A stretch of 60,465 bases of DNA from the NCBI GenBank assembly GCA_009844405.1, contig VYBO01000125.1, positions 6,530 to 66,994 of the forward strand. The letters run 5' to 3'. Positions 59,167 through 60,465 of the stretch are shown here, piece by piece. Made by a program: the position numbers and the translations under genes. Every line of letters starts with the position of its first letter. Position 1 is the stretch's first letter. This stretch comes from Acidimicrobiaceae bacterium. GTDB taxonomy: Bacteria; Actinomycetota; Acidimicrobiia; Acidimicrobiales; Aldehydirespiratoraceae. Under the pieces are notes generated by a model. That model was given only the letters and a program-made list of their open reading frames with translations. It searched no databases and was not told where the DNA came from.

Positions 59167-59460
59167 TCACAGATACTCCACTTCCACGAACACGATCGTC
59201 CGAGGCGACGTGTTGCGAATGGAGTGCTCGATGCCCTCCGGCCGGCTGTAAGGCTCAGATGGCCCCATTTCGAATTGGGTCTCTCCATCCGCCGAACTGA
59301 TGGTCACGGATCCTGCAGTGATCGGCACCACCACATACGGATGGTCATGGCGGTGCCAGCCGGTGGCCGCACCGGGCTCTAGACGATGCCGGGTGACTCG
59401 ATGATCGCCCGATTCGTCGAGCAACTCGTACGAGTATCCCCCGATCTGCTCAGGCGTCAC
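59167..59460 (-). CDS. Small cupin protein in the biotin operon
   Basis: A 97-residue single cupin barrel. The metal motif is GWHRHDHPYVV, with the second half in PEGIEHSIRNTSP. I start it at GTG 59460, which overlaps the bsaP stop (GTGA); the longer upstream frame is inside bsaP. It has no known role in biotin synthesis. Its place between bsaP and bioA suggests a metabolic or stress link. Confidence 0.8.
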   Translation of the reverse strand: MTPEQIGGYSYELLDESGDHRVTRHRLEPGAATGWHRHDHPYVVVPITAGSVTISSADGETQFEMGPSEPYSRPEGIEHSIRNTSPRTIVFVEVEYL

Positions 59461-59630
59461 GACGCTTCCGATGTTCGGCACCGACGACAGGACGTGGTCC
59501 AACCCAACGGCGAGACCTGTACGCGCAGTCGTGCCCCGCAGGTGCCGCAATACTTGGGCGCCTCAAACGAGGCGAGGCATCCAGGACAGGATGACTGGCC
59601 GCAGCCCGCGCACCGCGGCCCCACCGTCAC
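59457..59630 (-). CDS. bsaP: BsaP-type biotin synthase auxiliary protein
   Basis: A 57-residue protein (GTG 59630) with four CxxC pairs: CAGC (7-10), CPGC (15-18), CGTC (28-31), CRRC (48-51). The segment KYCGTCGARLRVQVSPLGW matches the core of actinobacterial BsaP, which supports BioB turnover. It overlaps bioB (GTGA at 59627-59630) and the cupin gene, so all three are translationally coupled. The gene is short and easily missed. Confidence 0.85.
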   Translation of the reverse strand: MTVGPRCAGCGQSSCPGCLASFEAPKYCGTCGARLRVQVSPLGWTTSCRRCRTSEAS

Positions 59631-60465
59631 AGGATCCCTGTCAGTGCCCCGACTGGCATGCCAAGATCCTCAAGCATCTTCAGGTCCTCGTTCGGATGCC
59701 GACCAAGCGTCGTGAGGTAGTTGCCTACGATGAGCGCGTTGATGCCGGCCGTCATCCCTATTGCCTGAAGCTCGCGTAGCGTCACTTCGCGGCCGCCTGC
59801 GTACCGCAGGATGACACCCGGCAGCCCTAGCCGGAACAGGGCGATCCAGCGGATGGCTTCGAGGGGTCGCATCGGACGTCTGAGCATCAGGGGAGTACCA
59901 GGTCGCGGATTGAGGAAATTGAGAGGAACCTCCGTCGGGTCCAGCGACTGCAACTGAACCAACAGCTCGACTCGCTGTTCGATGCTCTCACCCATGCCTA
60001 GGAGCGCGCCGCAGCACAACTCCATTCCGGTCTCGCGGACAAGTTCGCATGTCTGGTAGCGGTCGTCCCAGGTGTGGGTGGTCACGATCGCCGGAAAGAA
60101 CGATTTGGCCGTTTCGAGGTTGTGGTTGTACCGGTGCACGCCCCCAGCAGCGAACCGCTCGGCCTGATTGCGATCCAAGATCCCGGCCGAGACCGCTACG
60201 TTGAGGCCGGTCTCGTGCTGGATCATGGGAACCAGTTCCAGGATCTTGGTCATGATCCGCTCGTTAGGGCCGCGTACGGCGAGCACGATGCAGAACTCCG
60301 ACGCTCCGGTGCCCGCCGTCTCGCGGGCTGCTGCGAGTACCTCATCTGCGTCCAGAAAGGGCGTTGCGGGCATTGCTTCTTCGAATCGCGCTGACTGGGA
60401 GCAGAAATGGGGCGCTTCGCGTTTGAGGTCGGAGTCAGCGAGGTGAGGGTCCGCGGCTGAACGCG
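59627..60465 (-). CDS. bioB: Biotin synthase, 5' end beyond the window
   Basis: The visible ~279 codons match BioB after the cluster loop: FCSQSARFEEA, GASEFCIVLAVRGP, RYNHNLETAKSFF, ELCCGALLGMGES, and PLNFLNPRPGTPL. The reading frame is open to the window edge. Where the radical-SAM CxxxCxxC should be, the frame reads KREAPHFC, so only the third Cys is present. Either the sequence upstream is rearranged or in error, or this copy is defective. The coupling to bsaP fits the actinobacterial type of BioB. Sulfur insertion converts dethiobiotin to biotin. Confidence 0.8.
   Translation of the reverse strand, partial: RSAADPHLADSDLKREAPHFCSQSARFEEAMPATPFLDADEVLAAARETAGTGASEFCIVLAVRGPNERIMTKILELVPMIQHETGLNVAVSAGILDRNQAERFAAGGVHRYNHNLETAKSFFPAIVTTHTWDDRYQTCELVRETGMELCCGALLGMGESIEQRVELLVQLQSLDPTEVPLNFLNPRPGTPLMLRRPMRPLEAIRWIALFRLGLPGVILRYAGGREVTLRELQAIGMTAGINALIVGNYLTTLGRHPNEDLKMLEDLGMPVGALTGIL

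Overview
The window is high-GC DNA with strong GC3 coding bias. Furin-type FurA-KatG pairing, a BsaP-type biotin auxiliary protein, lipoprotein binding proteins with Cys-Gly-Asp-rich starts and many leaderless or GTG-started overlapping genes point to an actinobacterium. Acidimicrobiia is my best guess; this is inference from gene content, not a phylogeny. Osmolyte and methylated-compound genes would fit a marine or host-associated lifestyle.

Layout. 0-12.1 kb: methylated-compound and redox metabolism: acyl-CoA dehydrogenase and DmdA-like demethylase (-), furA-katG (+), an SDR and a D-erythronate-dehydrogenase-like gene (+), a tiny HTH operon with 21-bp iterons, then mttB-like and dimethylglycine-dehydrogenase-like genes (-). 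A second, truncated copy of the erythronate dehydrogenase C-terminus lies at 11956-12138. 12.2-23 kb: cold-shock protein, HAD phosphatase, sugar-acid dehydratase, and a decayed tryptophan-kynurenine operon in which one deletion removed the end of kynA and the start of kynU; a P450 with an in-frame TAG; a HigBA pair; a MOSC protein; and an adenosine-deaminase-like gene with a TAG and a frameshift. 22.6-30 kb: a LacI-controlled ABC sugar-importer operon ending in a GH63-like hydrolase, probably for glucosylglycerate or mannosylglycerate. The operator and promoter are visible, and one permease carries two inserted SH3b-like modules.

30-53.6 kb: accessory and defence region: three VapBC-type modules, a GNAT-PIN protein (frameshifted) with an ASCH protein, a type III-like restriction-modification pair followed by a coiled-coil membrane protein and a HEPN/Toprim protein, a CBASS operon (TIR-SAVED, CD-NTase, E2-E1 fusion) next to an ADP-ribosylglycohydrolase, a dual-specificity phosphatase, and a HEPN-MNT pair. 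53.6-60.5 kb: DinG-type helicase, an AhpD-like gene interrupted by TGA exactly at the second cysteine of its CxxC motif, a CitE-like lyase, tRNA-T-arm-like repeats, and the biotin operon bioB-bsaP-cupin-bioA (-), with bioB running off the window end.

The most notable observation is the AhpD-like gene. Its in-frame TGA falls at the redox cysteine, and a perfect 7-bp stem with a GGUCU loop, the same loop as the E. coli fdhF SECIS, starts 11 nt downstream. I interpret it as a CxxU selenoprotein. Several other interruptions (P450, deaminase, kynAU, GNAT-PIN) look like gene decay or sequence error rather than recoding.
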